A stretch of 64,000 nucleotides of DNA from Bipolaris cookei (taxonomy: Eukaryota > Ascomycota > Dothideomycetes > Pleosporales > Pleosporaceae), in NCBI GenBank assembly GCA_002286855.1, contig NRSV01000023.1:62001-126000 (forward strand), given 5' to 3'. The translations under genes were made by a program, and so were the position numbers. Positions 56,426 to 64,000 of this stretch are shown here, in pieces; positions within the stretch are counted from its first letter, which is position 1; every line of letters begins with the position of its first letter. The notes beneath the pieces are model-generated. The model was not told the origin of the DNA and searched no databases. It saw only the letters and a program-made list of their open reading frames with translations.

Positions 56426-59400
56426 CTACTCGGCAGCAGCTGGCGCTCCTCCACCAGCTCCACCACGTCCACCTCGCGCTCTCTTTCCACCACGCGTAGC
56501 TCCCTCACTATCATCTTCTGCATTACGCTTCTGGCCACGGCCGGCCTGGGCGGCCTGACCAGCAGGTTGGAAGCCAGCAGCTCCGGGGTTGAGTCCCCGG
56601 CCTGCTGAGGCTTGATTCTGGTTCTGTTGGCCGACATTGCCGCGGCCGCGACCACCGCCTCGACCGCCGCCACGACCAATCTGTGAAGCACCTGCAGCTT
56701 GGGTCGGGAGTTGGGTTTGCGGTTGCTGTTGGTTCATCTGCTGGCCTCGACCACGACCGCCAGGTAGCGGGATGCCTGTGCCGCCACCGCGAAGAATGTT
56801 GGATTGAAGGGCACCGCGGATGGCTTGTGGACCGGTTCCTACGCCATCACCACGACCGCGACCCTGTTGCTGTTGACCCTGGCTTTGTGCTACAAAGCCT
56901 GGTTGAGGCAGGCCCCGACCCATTTGGTTTGCGCCTTGCATGAACGGGTTGATGGTGTTGCCCTGGCCGACAGATTGAAGGAATGGGTTCGATTGTTGAG
57001 GTATTTGGAATCCAGGGTTGTTGTCAGCCCCATTGGCTTGAGGAGTGTTGGTCACCGAAAGTGTTGCCTGTTGTTGCTGCATCGGTGTCGCACCGGCCTG
57101 TGATGGCGTTGACGCATTTGGTGCCTGGTTTGAAAGTTGAGCCTGTACGAGGTTTGGCTTTGCGGGAGTAGCTGGCTGTGCGCCAGCCTTGTTGTCGGGC
57201 TTGGGCTTTTGAGTCATTGCAATCGCATAGACCTTTGCAACCTCCTCGGTCGGTGTTTCCTTTGCAGCCGTTTCGACGTAGCTGAACCTGGCCCGTACGA
57301 GCATGAGCTGTGAGTCCTTGACTCTTGACTTCATCTCGTACGTCTTGTTCATGCTTGTCTCCCTCTCCTGCAGCTTCACCTTCAGCTTCTCTTCCCAGGC
57401 AGCGTTGATTGCGTTCACATCTTCGCTCGAGGCTGCTTGCTTCGCTTGCTCTGGCTCCTGCTTCATAGCTGTGATGCCGTCAATAGCCTTTTGCGTGTTG
57501 ATTTGTTCAATCTCTTGACGCAGCTTAGCAATCGTCTCGTCCCTAGAAGTCGTTGCCTTTTTGAGATTGTTTTGGATTTGAGCCTTGACAACTCTTAGCG
57601 CCCCAGTGTTGGTTCTGAACCATTGAGCGAGTTGGCTGTCCGTCACTCTGGGTCTTGGGAGGTCCTCTGTATGAATCATACCTTCAGGCAAAGGCTCTGT
57701 CGACGTCTCAGAAGTCTCCTTAAGAGTTGCCATCTGTTTCTCTTGTTGTAGTCGCTCGAGTTCGGCCTCATGAGCACCCTTCAATCTGGCGAGCTCTGCG
57801 TCAGTCTCTGCTCTGATTGCTGAGACGCGTTCGTTGGCCTTCTTCCTCAGATTCTCCAGGTTACCCTCCTTCTTAGCAATGACGCCTTCACGACCATTAA
57901 GTGATGCCTCAAGTTCCTTAAGTTGGGCTTCACGCTGGTCAAGCGAGGCCTTGATTGCAGCAATTTCGTTGCTATCCTGAGAAGTCTTTGCATTGGCATC
58001 AGCCCCTGAAGAACGTTCGTTGAATTGCGCGGTGGCGAGCTGTGCCTTGAGATCATCAATCTCTTGCACCTTTGCAGCAAGCTCTTCCTTGAGTTTTTCA
58101 ACCTCAGCACGTGAAGCCGAATCATCACTAGGCTCAGCTGGTACCGCAGTTGGTATAGTTTGTGGGTCTTGAGGTTGAAGTTGAGCTTGTGCTTGCGAGA
58201 ACTGCTGTCGAAGCTCATCAATAGTTGTGCTCTTCTCAGCCTGTAGAAACGTCAGTATTGGATCCTTGCTATTTAAATCAGGGCAACTCACGGTTTCCTT
58301 CTGGAGCCTCTCAAGGCTGTCAATCTGGGCTGACAATTGGGCTTGCAGGTGAGACAGCTGGTCGGTGGCGGCAGATCGGCTACTCTCAGCTTCGGCAGCC
58401 TTTTGTTGAGCTTCCTCGAGTTGCTTTTGCAACGTCGAGATTTGTTGTGCCAAAGCGGTAGAATCCCGTTCACTGACCTGGCCTTCTTCGCCCGCATCTG
58501 CGTTTCCAGTTGGCTGTGAGGATGCGTTTGCTTGAGTGATGGCTTCGTCACGAGCAGTCTTGACTGCTTCGAGCTCTTGCTGGACGGCTCCAAGTTGCGC
58601 GCGTGCTTGCTCCAGCTCCTTCTCCAGTGTTGCTATCCGCTCTTGTGCTTGACCAGCATCCGCACCTGCTGTCTGTGCATGGGCGAGCTGTTGCTTGAGA
58701 CCTTCAAGTTCTTGCTTCAAGTTCTCAACTGACTTCTGAGCTTCGTCTCGCTCGGCAGCAATGGCCTTCATCTCTTCGTTCTTCTTGCCCATACGCTCAT
58801 TGTGGATCTTCTGGAACCTATCCCTTGCGAACTTGACTTCGGCGTCCTTTTCACTCACTGCCTTCTCTAGTCTAGCAGTGAGGTCGGTAATCTGCTCGTT
58901 AAGCCCTGACACTTGCTGCAATGCTTGATCACGCTCAGCTTTGTGGTCCTCGATCTGTTTCTTCAGATCCTCAAGTTCCTTGGGATCAATACGATCATAT
59001 CGCTGGAGTACGTCCTGGTGGCGCTTCTGCCAACGGTCACGATCTTCTTCAACAGCCTTGAGATGACCGGCCTTAAGCTCGAGCTCTCCTTCGAGTTCAG
59101 AAACACGAATCTGCAGTGGTTCAAGCTCACTTTGAAGGGTTTCCAGTGCCTTGGTCTTTTCTGCAAACGAACTCTGCAAACGAGTATTCTCGCTTCGCAG
59201 CGTCGCGTTACTTTCGCGGTAGACATTGAGCTCCTCGAGGTTTTTGTTGAGGTGGGCGAGACTGGAGTTGCTATGTGAACCAGACGCCTTGGCTTGTTCT
59301 TCCAGCAGCTTCTCCCGAGTCTGGTCTAGTTGAGTTTGGGCGTGGGTAAGCTGTTGCTCTAGTCGCTTCGATTCCTGGACCTTGAGGTTCAATTGTACTT

Positions 59401-62400
59401 CTAGAATCTCCTTCTCACGGCGGAGATAGGTTTCGATATCTTGAAGGTTACTCGAGCCCGATTCGGTAGTACCCGCATCGCCAGCCGCTGCCACGGCGCC
59501 ACGTTCGTTCTTCAAGCTGTTGATCTGCTCCTTGTACTCATCGAACTGCTTGAGCAATGTTTGGTTGTATTGCTTCAAGTCGTCGTGACGACGCTTGGCT
59601 TCTGCAATCTGCTCTTCGTATCGGGTTTCTGTTGACTTCCAGTGTTCTTGGCTCTGCTCCAGTGTCGTACGTGCCGCTTCAGCTTGCGTCTTGAACTCCG
59701 TAATTTCGGTCTGCAGTTGGTTATGCTGTTCCCGTAGTTCCCGTAGCCTCTCCATGTTCTCAGCGTGCTTCTGGAATTCGTGCTCATAGTCCTTTTGGGC
59801 GCGCTCGGCGATATCGGCCTGTGTCTTGACGTACTGCATCTGGTTCTCGGCCTCAGCCTTGTAATCAGCAACATCGTTCTTAAGTCGGGTAATCTCTGAC
59901 TCGAGAGCTTCCTTCTCTTGTCGGAGTACCAAAGTTTCCTGCTCATGCTGTCCTCGGAGTTGCGTAAGCTCAGTGCTGTTGGTGGCAAGCTCAGAAGAGA
60001 TGTCTTCAACGCGCTGCTGCAAATCGCTAATAATAGCATCTTTCTCCTGCTGTGCCAGGTTAATCTGCTCTTGAAGTTTCTCGTGGGCCTCCACAAAGTT
60101 CTGCAGCCGGTTCTCTGCATCCTGTGCAATTTCCTGAAAACCGGCAATTTGAGTAGTGAGAGCTTCCAGTTCCTCCTCTTTGCGTTCAATTTTGCGCTTG
60201 AGTTCTGCAACTTCTGCAGTAAGCTCTTCTTCGCGACTGACTGGTTCCTCTTCGTTTGAACCATTGGCCTGCGAAGCCGAGCGTGGTTGGAGAGCCTGCA
60301 CGCGCTCTTCAGCCAGTTGAAGTTGGTTTTGGAGATCCTTGACGCGCTGCTCGAGTTGTTGACGAGTCGAGTCGGCGGTTGCAGACTTGAGTTCAGCACT
60401 GTTGCGAGCGGCGATGAGATCGTCGATCCTTCGCTGTGCTTCGGTGCGCTCGTAGTCCCGCATTTGGATAACCTTTTTGTGCTCCGCAATCTCATCTTCC
60501 AATTTGCGTTCGGCAGTCTGCAGGTCAGCTCGAAGCTTGTCAACTGTGTTTTGAAGTTCGCGTCGGCTTTCGGCAGTAGCCAGTTCAGCCTCATTACGCA
60601 GACTCTGAACCGAGGAAACCATATTGCTCAGGCGGTCACGCTCGGTGACCAATTCTTGGTTCCTCTCCTTGAGGCGAGCTTCGATTGTTGCAGACATCTG
60701 CTGGGATGCCTTGAGTTGAACCATTTCACCCTGGAGGCTTTGAAGACGGGCTTCGGCCTCGGCCGCATTCTGAGTAGCCTTGACAAGCCTATCATCCTGC
60801 TGGGCCATGGTCGCCTGGACCTTGTTGTAGCGCTCCTGGAGGGAGTCCTTCTCTGATTGGAGCAGCTTGATGCTGCCCTCGAGACGAGCATACCTGTCCT
60901 GCTCCCGTCGCACCTGTGACTCGAATCGGAGCTTCTCACTCTGAAGCTGGGAGTTATCCTTGGTCAAGGTATCGACTTGTGACTTGAGCGTAGCACGATC
61001 GGTAGCACTCTCCTCCTTCAGCAAGTCAATGTGAGATTGAAGATCTTTGATAAGCTTGCTGTATTCCGGGATCTCGCGAGACTGAGAGCCGTTCTCGAGC
61101 TGTAAGAAGCCTCCTGTCGCTGGTACCGACTGCGCAAAGATGGAGGTTGACTGCGAGTGAGAAGGCAACTGGCCACGGCCACTCACGATGCGGCTGTACA
61201 TGTCGCGCTCTGTCTTCAGAGTCTGTGAGCGTACATGGAGAGATTTGATCTCCTCCTCCTTCTCGGCGACCACGGAGCGTAGGCGACCAAGCTCCTCAAT
61301 GTCCTTTTGGTACTGTTCAGAAGCCATGCGAGCCTCTTGCTTCTCCTGTTCGTCGCCTACTTGTCGAATGGTGCGTAAAAGTTCAGCATTCTGTTGTTGA
61401 ATCTCGACTACGTTCTTGTAGAGCACAAGATGCTTGGTGATCATGTTGTGTGTCGGCGAATCGTCCGGCAATAGGTCGTCCGGCAATTCGTTCTTGTTAA
61501 CAGTTTCGAGGATAAACTTTTGCTGATCCTCGGGGAGGCTGGCGATGCCGTTCTCTTCGGCTTCACGTCGCCATAGAAGCGAGCGCAACTGGATCGTCGT
61601 GTCCTGAACTTGACGCTGAAGTAGCGCACACTCATTTTGGACGCCCTCGAGATCACCCAGTGCCTTGCGAGAGTCCCGTTGAGCTGCCTCGCGCTCGGCA
61701 ATGGCTTCTTCGAGAAGAGTCGAAATGTCGTTGTTCTGCTCGATGAGTGCGTCGTTTTGACGACGAAGCTCGTCAAATTCAGGCTGTCGGCGTTCGAGTT
61801 CTTGAAGCATATCGTTGAGAATACTGCTCTGCTCCTCGTGCTTTTCCCGGACTTTACGGAGCTCCTTCTTGAGATCGTTGTTTTCAATCAGCAACTGGGT
61901 TTTGGAAGCATCAGCCTTGAGCTGGGAGCCGCCAGGAGAGAAGACAGCGGGTGATGCAGCCCTGCCCGGCGTGCTAAAGCCTCCGTTCATGCTCATGCCA
62001 TGACGAGGTGTTGCGGGGACGCGAACCGAGCTTCGAAGGTCAGAGTTGTCGCTCTTGAGAGTCTCGACGAGCGTCTCCAGCTCGGCCGTGCGGGCTTCGG
62101 CTTCAGCAGCCCTATTACGTTCGAGCTCGACATCGGCCTGCAGCTGGCCAATCTCGGTAGCAGCATCTTCCTGAATGCGTTCGCTGTCTGCCTGCAGCTG
62201 CTCCAGGCGCTTCTTGGTCATCTCATTATTCTGCTGGTGCAACGCCGCCAGTCGTCGGGCGCCGTCGAGTTCGATACGGAAGTTGGCCCCGGCTGTCGAC
62301 GCGGCATTCTCGAGTTCCTCGATGCGCACGCGGTCCTCCTCGGCCTTGTTCTTGAGTTCATCAATATGCTGTCGGAGGAGGGTTTCAGCGCGGCGTAGGG

Positions 62401-63193
62401 TATCGATCGTCTCGGAGGCATCGGCAATGTCGCGCTGCAACTGGGCGATTTGAGCATTCTTTTCTTTACGGTACTTGCTATGGTCATCGGAGCGGGTCTT
62501 GAGTTCGGTGGTGTACCAATCGTTGTTGCTCCGCAGCTGCTCGATCTCCTGCTGCAGGTTGGCCTCGCGGAACTTGACGTTAGTGGCATCGCTCTCGAGC
62601 GATTGGTTCTTCTGCTCCAGGGCGGACGCCTGCTTACGCAGCTCCAGCCACTTCTCGTGCAGCTCAGACAGCTCCTTGGCCAGGCGGTCGTGTGCAGCCG
62701 TCTTGGCCTCGTGCATGGCCATTGCATCGCGGTTGTGGGCCTCGAGTGTCTTGATGCGCGATTCCAGCGCCTGTGTCTCGGACGAGGAGCTGCTGGTTGC
62801 GGCCTGCAGGTTGTGCAGCGCCGTCTCTGCCTCTTGTCTGGCATTTTCTGCACACACAATGTCAGTAGAGGTGGCGCCCAACTGGCTGTAAAACATCATA
62901 CCTTCATGGGCGAGCTTCTCCTTGAGCTCATCAGCCTCTTTCTGTGCCTTCTCTGCTGTAGCCTTTAAGCTTCGCACGCGTTGCTCGCCGGCCTGTACAG
63001 CGGCCTCGAGTTCGACATCAATGCGAATCTTCTCCGACTGGAGATCATCGTATGCGCGCGCCTTGGCTTCGATCTGAGTGAGCAATGTTTGAACAAGCGC
63101 TACGGTGGGTTCGGATAGGAGCGACTGCAGCGTCGTCTCGGGGACGGAATACGACGCGGTCAGGTAGCCAACGTCAAATGTTGCGGCCGCCAT
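56426..63193 (-). CDS. MLP1: nuclear-basket nucleoporin Mlp1/TPR
   Basis: An open frame of 2255 codons that almost certainly contains two small frame-preserving introns: 62901-62848 (54 nt, donor GTATGA, acceptor GTGCAG) and 58291-58241 (51 nt, GTGAGT to CTACAG). Splicing leaves about 2220 residues and restores the heptad pattern (LAHEENARQEAE and LQKETAEKSTTIDE). From about 30 to 1800 the protein is nearly continuous coiled coil, as in TPR/Mlp1/Nup211. The tail (about 1850-2220) is Gln/Asn/Pro-rich and ends in RG/RGG-rich stretches (GRGGGRGGGRGRGN, KRARGGRGGAGGG). Mlp/TPR proteins line the nuclear basket and act in mRNA export surveillance and chromatin tethering. It is divergent from the TFIIE beta gene. 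Confidence 0.93.
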   Translation of the reverse strand: MAAATFDVGYLTASYSVPETTLQSLLSEPTVALVQTLLTQIEAKARAYDDLQSEKIRIDVELEAAVQAGEQRVRSLKATAEKAQKEADELKEKLAHEGMMFYSQLGATSTDIVCAENARQEAETALHNLQAATSSSSSETQALESRIKTLEAHNRDAMAMHEAKTAAHDRLAKELSELHEKWLELRKQASALEQKNQSLESDATNVKFREANLQQEIEQLRSNNDWYTTELKTRSDDHSKYRKEKNAQIAQLQRDIADASETIDTLRRAETLLRQHIDELKNKAEEDRVRIEELENAASTAGANFRIELDGARRLAALHQQNNEMTKKRLEQLQADSERIQEDAATEIGQLQADVELERNRAAEAEARTAELETLVETLKSDNSDLRSSVRVPATPRHGMSMNGGFSTPGRAASPAVFSPGGSQLKADASKTQLLIENNDLKKELRKVREKHEEQSSILNDMLQELERRQPEFDELRRQNDALIEQNNDISTLLEEAIAEREAAQRDSRKALGDLEGVQNECALLQRQVQDTTIQLRSLLWRREAEENGIASLPEDQQKFILETVNKNELPDDLLPDDSPTHNMITKHLVLYKNVVEIQQQNAELLRTIRQVGDEQEKQEARMASEQYQKDIEELGRLRSVVAEKEEEIKSLHVRSQTLKTERDMYSRIVSGRGQLPSHSQSTSIFAQSVPATGGFLQLENGSQSREIPEYSKLIKDLQSHIDLLKEESATDRATLKSQVDTLTKDNSQLQSEKLRFESQVRREQDRYARLEGSIKLLQSEKDSLQERYNKVQATMAQQDDRLVKATQNAAEAEARLQSLQGEMVQLKASQQMSATIEARLKERNQELVTERDRLSNMVSSVQSLRNEAELATAESRRELQNTVDKLRADLQTAERKLEDEIAEHKKVIQMRDYERTEAQRRIDDLIAARNSAELKSATADSTRQQLEQRVKDLQNQLQLAEERVQALQPRSASQANGSNEEEPVSREEELTAEVAELKRKIERKEEELEALTTQIAGFQEIAQDAENRLQNFVEAHEKLQEQINLAQQEKDAIISDLQQRVEDISSELATNSTELTQLRGQHEQETLVLRQEKEALESEITRLKNDVADYKAEAENQMQYVKTQADIAERAQKDYEHEFQKHAENMERLRELREQHNQLQTEITEFKTQAEAARTTLEQSQEHWKSTETRYEEQIAEAKRRHDDLKQYNQTLLKQFDEYKEQINSLKNERGAVAAAGDAGTTESGSSNLQDIETYLRREKEILEVQLNLKVQESKRLEQQLTHAQTQLDQTREKLLEEQAKASGSHSNSSLAHLNKNLEELNVYRESNATLRSENTRLQSSFAEKTKALETLQSELEPLQIRVSELEGELELKAGHLKAVEEDRDRWQKRHQDVLQRYDRIDPKELEDLKKQIEDHKAERDQALQQVSGLNEQITDLTARLEKAVSEKDAEVKFARDRFQKIHNERMGKKNEEMKAIAAERDEAQKSVENLKQELEGLKQQLAHAQTAGADAGQAQERIATLEKELEQARAQLGAVQQELEAVKTARDEAITQANASSQPTGNADAGEEGQVSERDSTALAQQISTLQKQLEEAQQKAAEAESSRSAATDQLSHLQAQLSAQIDSLERLQKETVSCPDLNSKDPILTFLQAEKSTTIDELRQQFSQAQAQLQPQDPQTIPTAVPAEPSDDSASRAEVEKLKEELAAKVQEIDDLKAQLATAQFNERSSGADANAKTSQDSNEIAAIKASLDQREAQLKELEASLNGREGVIAKKEGNLENLRKKANERVSAIRAETDAELARLKGAHEAELERLQQEKQMATLKETSETSTEPLPEGMIHTEDLPRPRVTDSQLAQWFRTNTGALRVVKAQIQNNLKKATTSRDETIAKLRQEIEQINTQKAIDGITAMKQEPEQAKQAASSEDVNAINAAWEEKLKVKLQERETSMNKTYEMKSRVKDSQLMLVRARFSYVETAAKETPTEEVAKVYAIAMTQKPKPDNKAGAQPATPAKPNLVQAQLSNQAPNASTPSQAGATPMQQQQATLSVTNTPQANGADNNPGFQIPQQSNPFLQSVGQGNTINPFMQGANQMGRGLPQPGFVAQSQGQQQQGRGRGDGVGTGPQAIRGALQSNILRGGGTGIPLPGGRGRGQQMNQQQPQTQLPTQAAGASQIGRGGGRGGGRGRGNVGQQNQNQASAGRGLNPGAAGFQPAGQAAQAGRGQKRNAEDDSEGATRGGKRARGGRGGAGGGAPAAAE

Positions 63194-63642
63194 GGTATGT
63201 GTTGTGGTTTATCGCACGTCTCGGCGCATTATCGACAGCAGTCCTGGTGTGGTGGACAAGGACTTTAGACAAACGAGAGACGGCGATGGAGATGTTTGAC
63301 GCGAACAAGAAACGGCGCCTTGTTCTCTGAAGTCGCGAGCCAGCAGTGCTTTGACGACAAGGCGGCGCATGGGCCAGGGGCTAGTCCTGCATGCGCTCAT
63401 GCCCTTGTCTTCCTTTGTCTCCGCTGCCTTGACCTTCACCTTCACATTCGCCTTGCACCCATCCGCACCCACATACACGCCCACGCTCACTTCAATACAC
63501 TCCCAACTCTGCCCTAATCGCTGTGCGACTCTTTAGCTAGAAGCTGCACACTAGGCACCCATTCACGCCGCTGACCTATCAACCATCCCTTCGCCTTTTC
63601 CATCGACCAACCTTCATCTACCCGTGTCGCCCTTCCACAGCC
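63194..63642. promoter_or_regulatory. shared divergent promoter of MLP1-like and TFIIE beta genes
   Basis: 449 bases between the two start codons. The TFIIE side is C-rich and CCCACAC/TCACC-rich (63410-63520). There is no clear TATA box on either side, as is usual for housekeeping pairs. Confidence 0.5.
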
Positions 63643-64000
63643 ATGTCTTTCCTTAAAGCGAACTCGTCATCTGCAGCCAATGCACCTTCTCCAACACTAT
63701 CAACCTCGTCTGCAAGCGGCTCCAAGCGCAAACGTCCCGCTGATGGCGCGCCTCCAGTCGTCTACTCGCAGCCCCAGGACACAGGTACCGGCGAGCACGT
63801 CTTCACTCGCCTCACCTATGTCAACGATTTCCTGCGCGAGCGCAAGGACAAATGGCATAGTTTTGAAGACATTATGGAGTACCTCAACATCCCGCCTGGC
63901 CACATCCAGCGCCAGCAGCTGCGCCAGCTAATGCGTGCCGACAACCAAGGCAACCGGATTTCATGGGACTCGCAGGTTCGTAGTGCATGCGGACATAGTG
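63643..64000 (+). CDS. TFA2: transcription initiation factor TFIIE subunit beta, 5' part
   Basis: The frame starts MSFLKANSSSAANAPSP and reaches the winged-helix core of TFIIE beta by residue 53 (VFTRLTYVNDFLRERKDKW, then FEDIMEYLNIPPGHIQ and NRISWDSQ). After GNRISWDSQ the sequence GTTCGTAGT looks like an intron donor near 63976, because the continuation does not resemble the family. The gene runs off the window. TFIIE beta (yeast Tfa2) partners TFIIE alpha in the RNA polymerase II pre-initiation complex and helps recruit TFIIH. The Ser/Lys-rich N-terminus with a basic patch (SKRKRP) is typical. Confidence 0.9.
   Translation, partial: MSFLKANSSSAANAPSPTLSTSSASGSKRKRPADGAPPVVYSQPQDTGTGEHVFTRLTYVNDFLRERKDKWHSFEDIMEYLNIPPGHIQRQQLRQLMRADNQGNRISWDSQVRSACGHS

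Overview
The window looks like a filamentous ascomycete, most likely a dothideomycete of the Pleosporales type (taxon inferred). The reasons are genes with few, short (about 47-130 nt) GT-AG introns, many secreted oxidases and proteases, GAF-type hybrid histidine kinases, a TmpA/TmpL-like membrane flavoprotein, and dead Fot1/Pogo transposons whose stop codons fit repeat-induced point mutation (RIP). I recognise no bacterial operons, CRISPR arrays, rRNA or tRNA.

Layout. 1-675: end of a decayed Fot1/Pogo element. 1730-5926: a nitrilase and a secreted FMN hydroxy-acid oxidase. 7507-8786: a four-exon membrane protein of unknown role. 9579-11127: a secreted M14 carboxypeptidase. 12119-15567: an eight-exon AMP-binding / transmembrane / flavoreductase protein. 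15568-19155: gene-poor. 19156-24750: a conserved-looking hypothetical, a secreted zincin-type metalloprotease and a membrane-anchored FAD oxidase. 25348-28486: a GAF hybrid histidine kinase with a degenerate ATPase. 30171-32168: a Ser/Glu-rich hypothetical and a dead NACHT-WD40 fragment. 33046-39828: NAD+ synthetase facing a second GAF hybrid histidine kinase that has all its catalytic boxes. 40984-48842: a multipass membrane protein, a reticulon and a rhodopsin-domain membrane protein with a repeated tail motif. 49486-50943: a JmjC protein. 51828-53662: a full-length but dead Fot1/Pogo element with terminal repeats and TA duplication. 54063-56068: a membrane protein with a large extracytoplasmic domain. 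56426-63193: the nuclear-basket nucleoporin Mlp1/TPR. 63643-end: start of TFIIE beta.

Housekeeping genes (QNS1-like, MLP1-like, TFIIE beta, reticulon, JmjC) are mostly in the right half. Secreted and redox genes are mostly in the left half. There is no convincing biosynthetic cluster. The most notable observations are the apparent pseudo-histidine kinase near a complete kinase of the same architecture, the AMP-binding membrane flavoprotein with a frame-preserving intron inside its nucleotide-binding loop, and four D-x-GG-LL motifs in the tail of the rhodopsin-domain protein. Exon structures were worked out by hand from splice sites and reading-frame continuity; coordinates may be off by a base or two.
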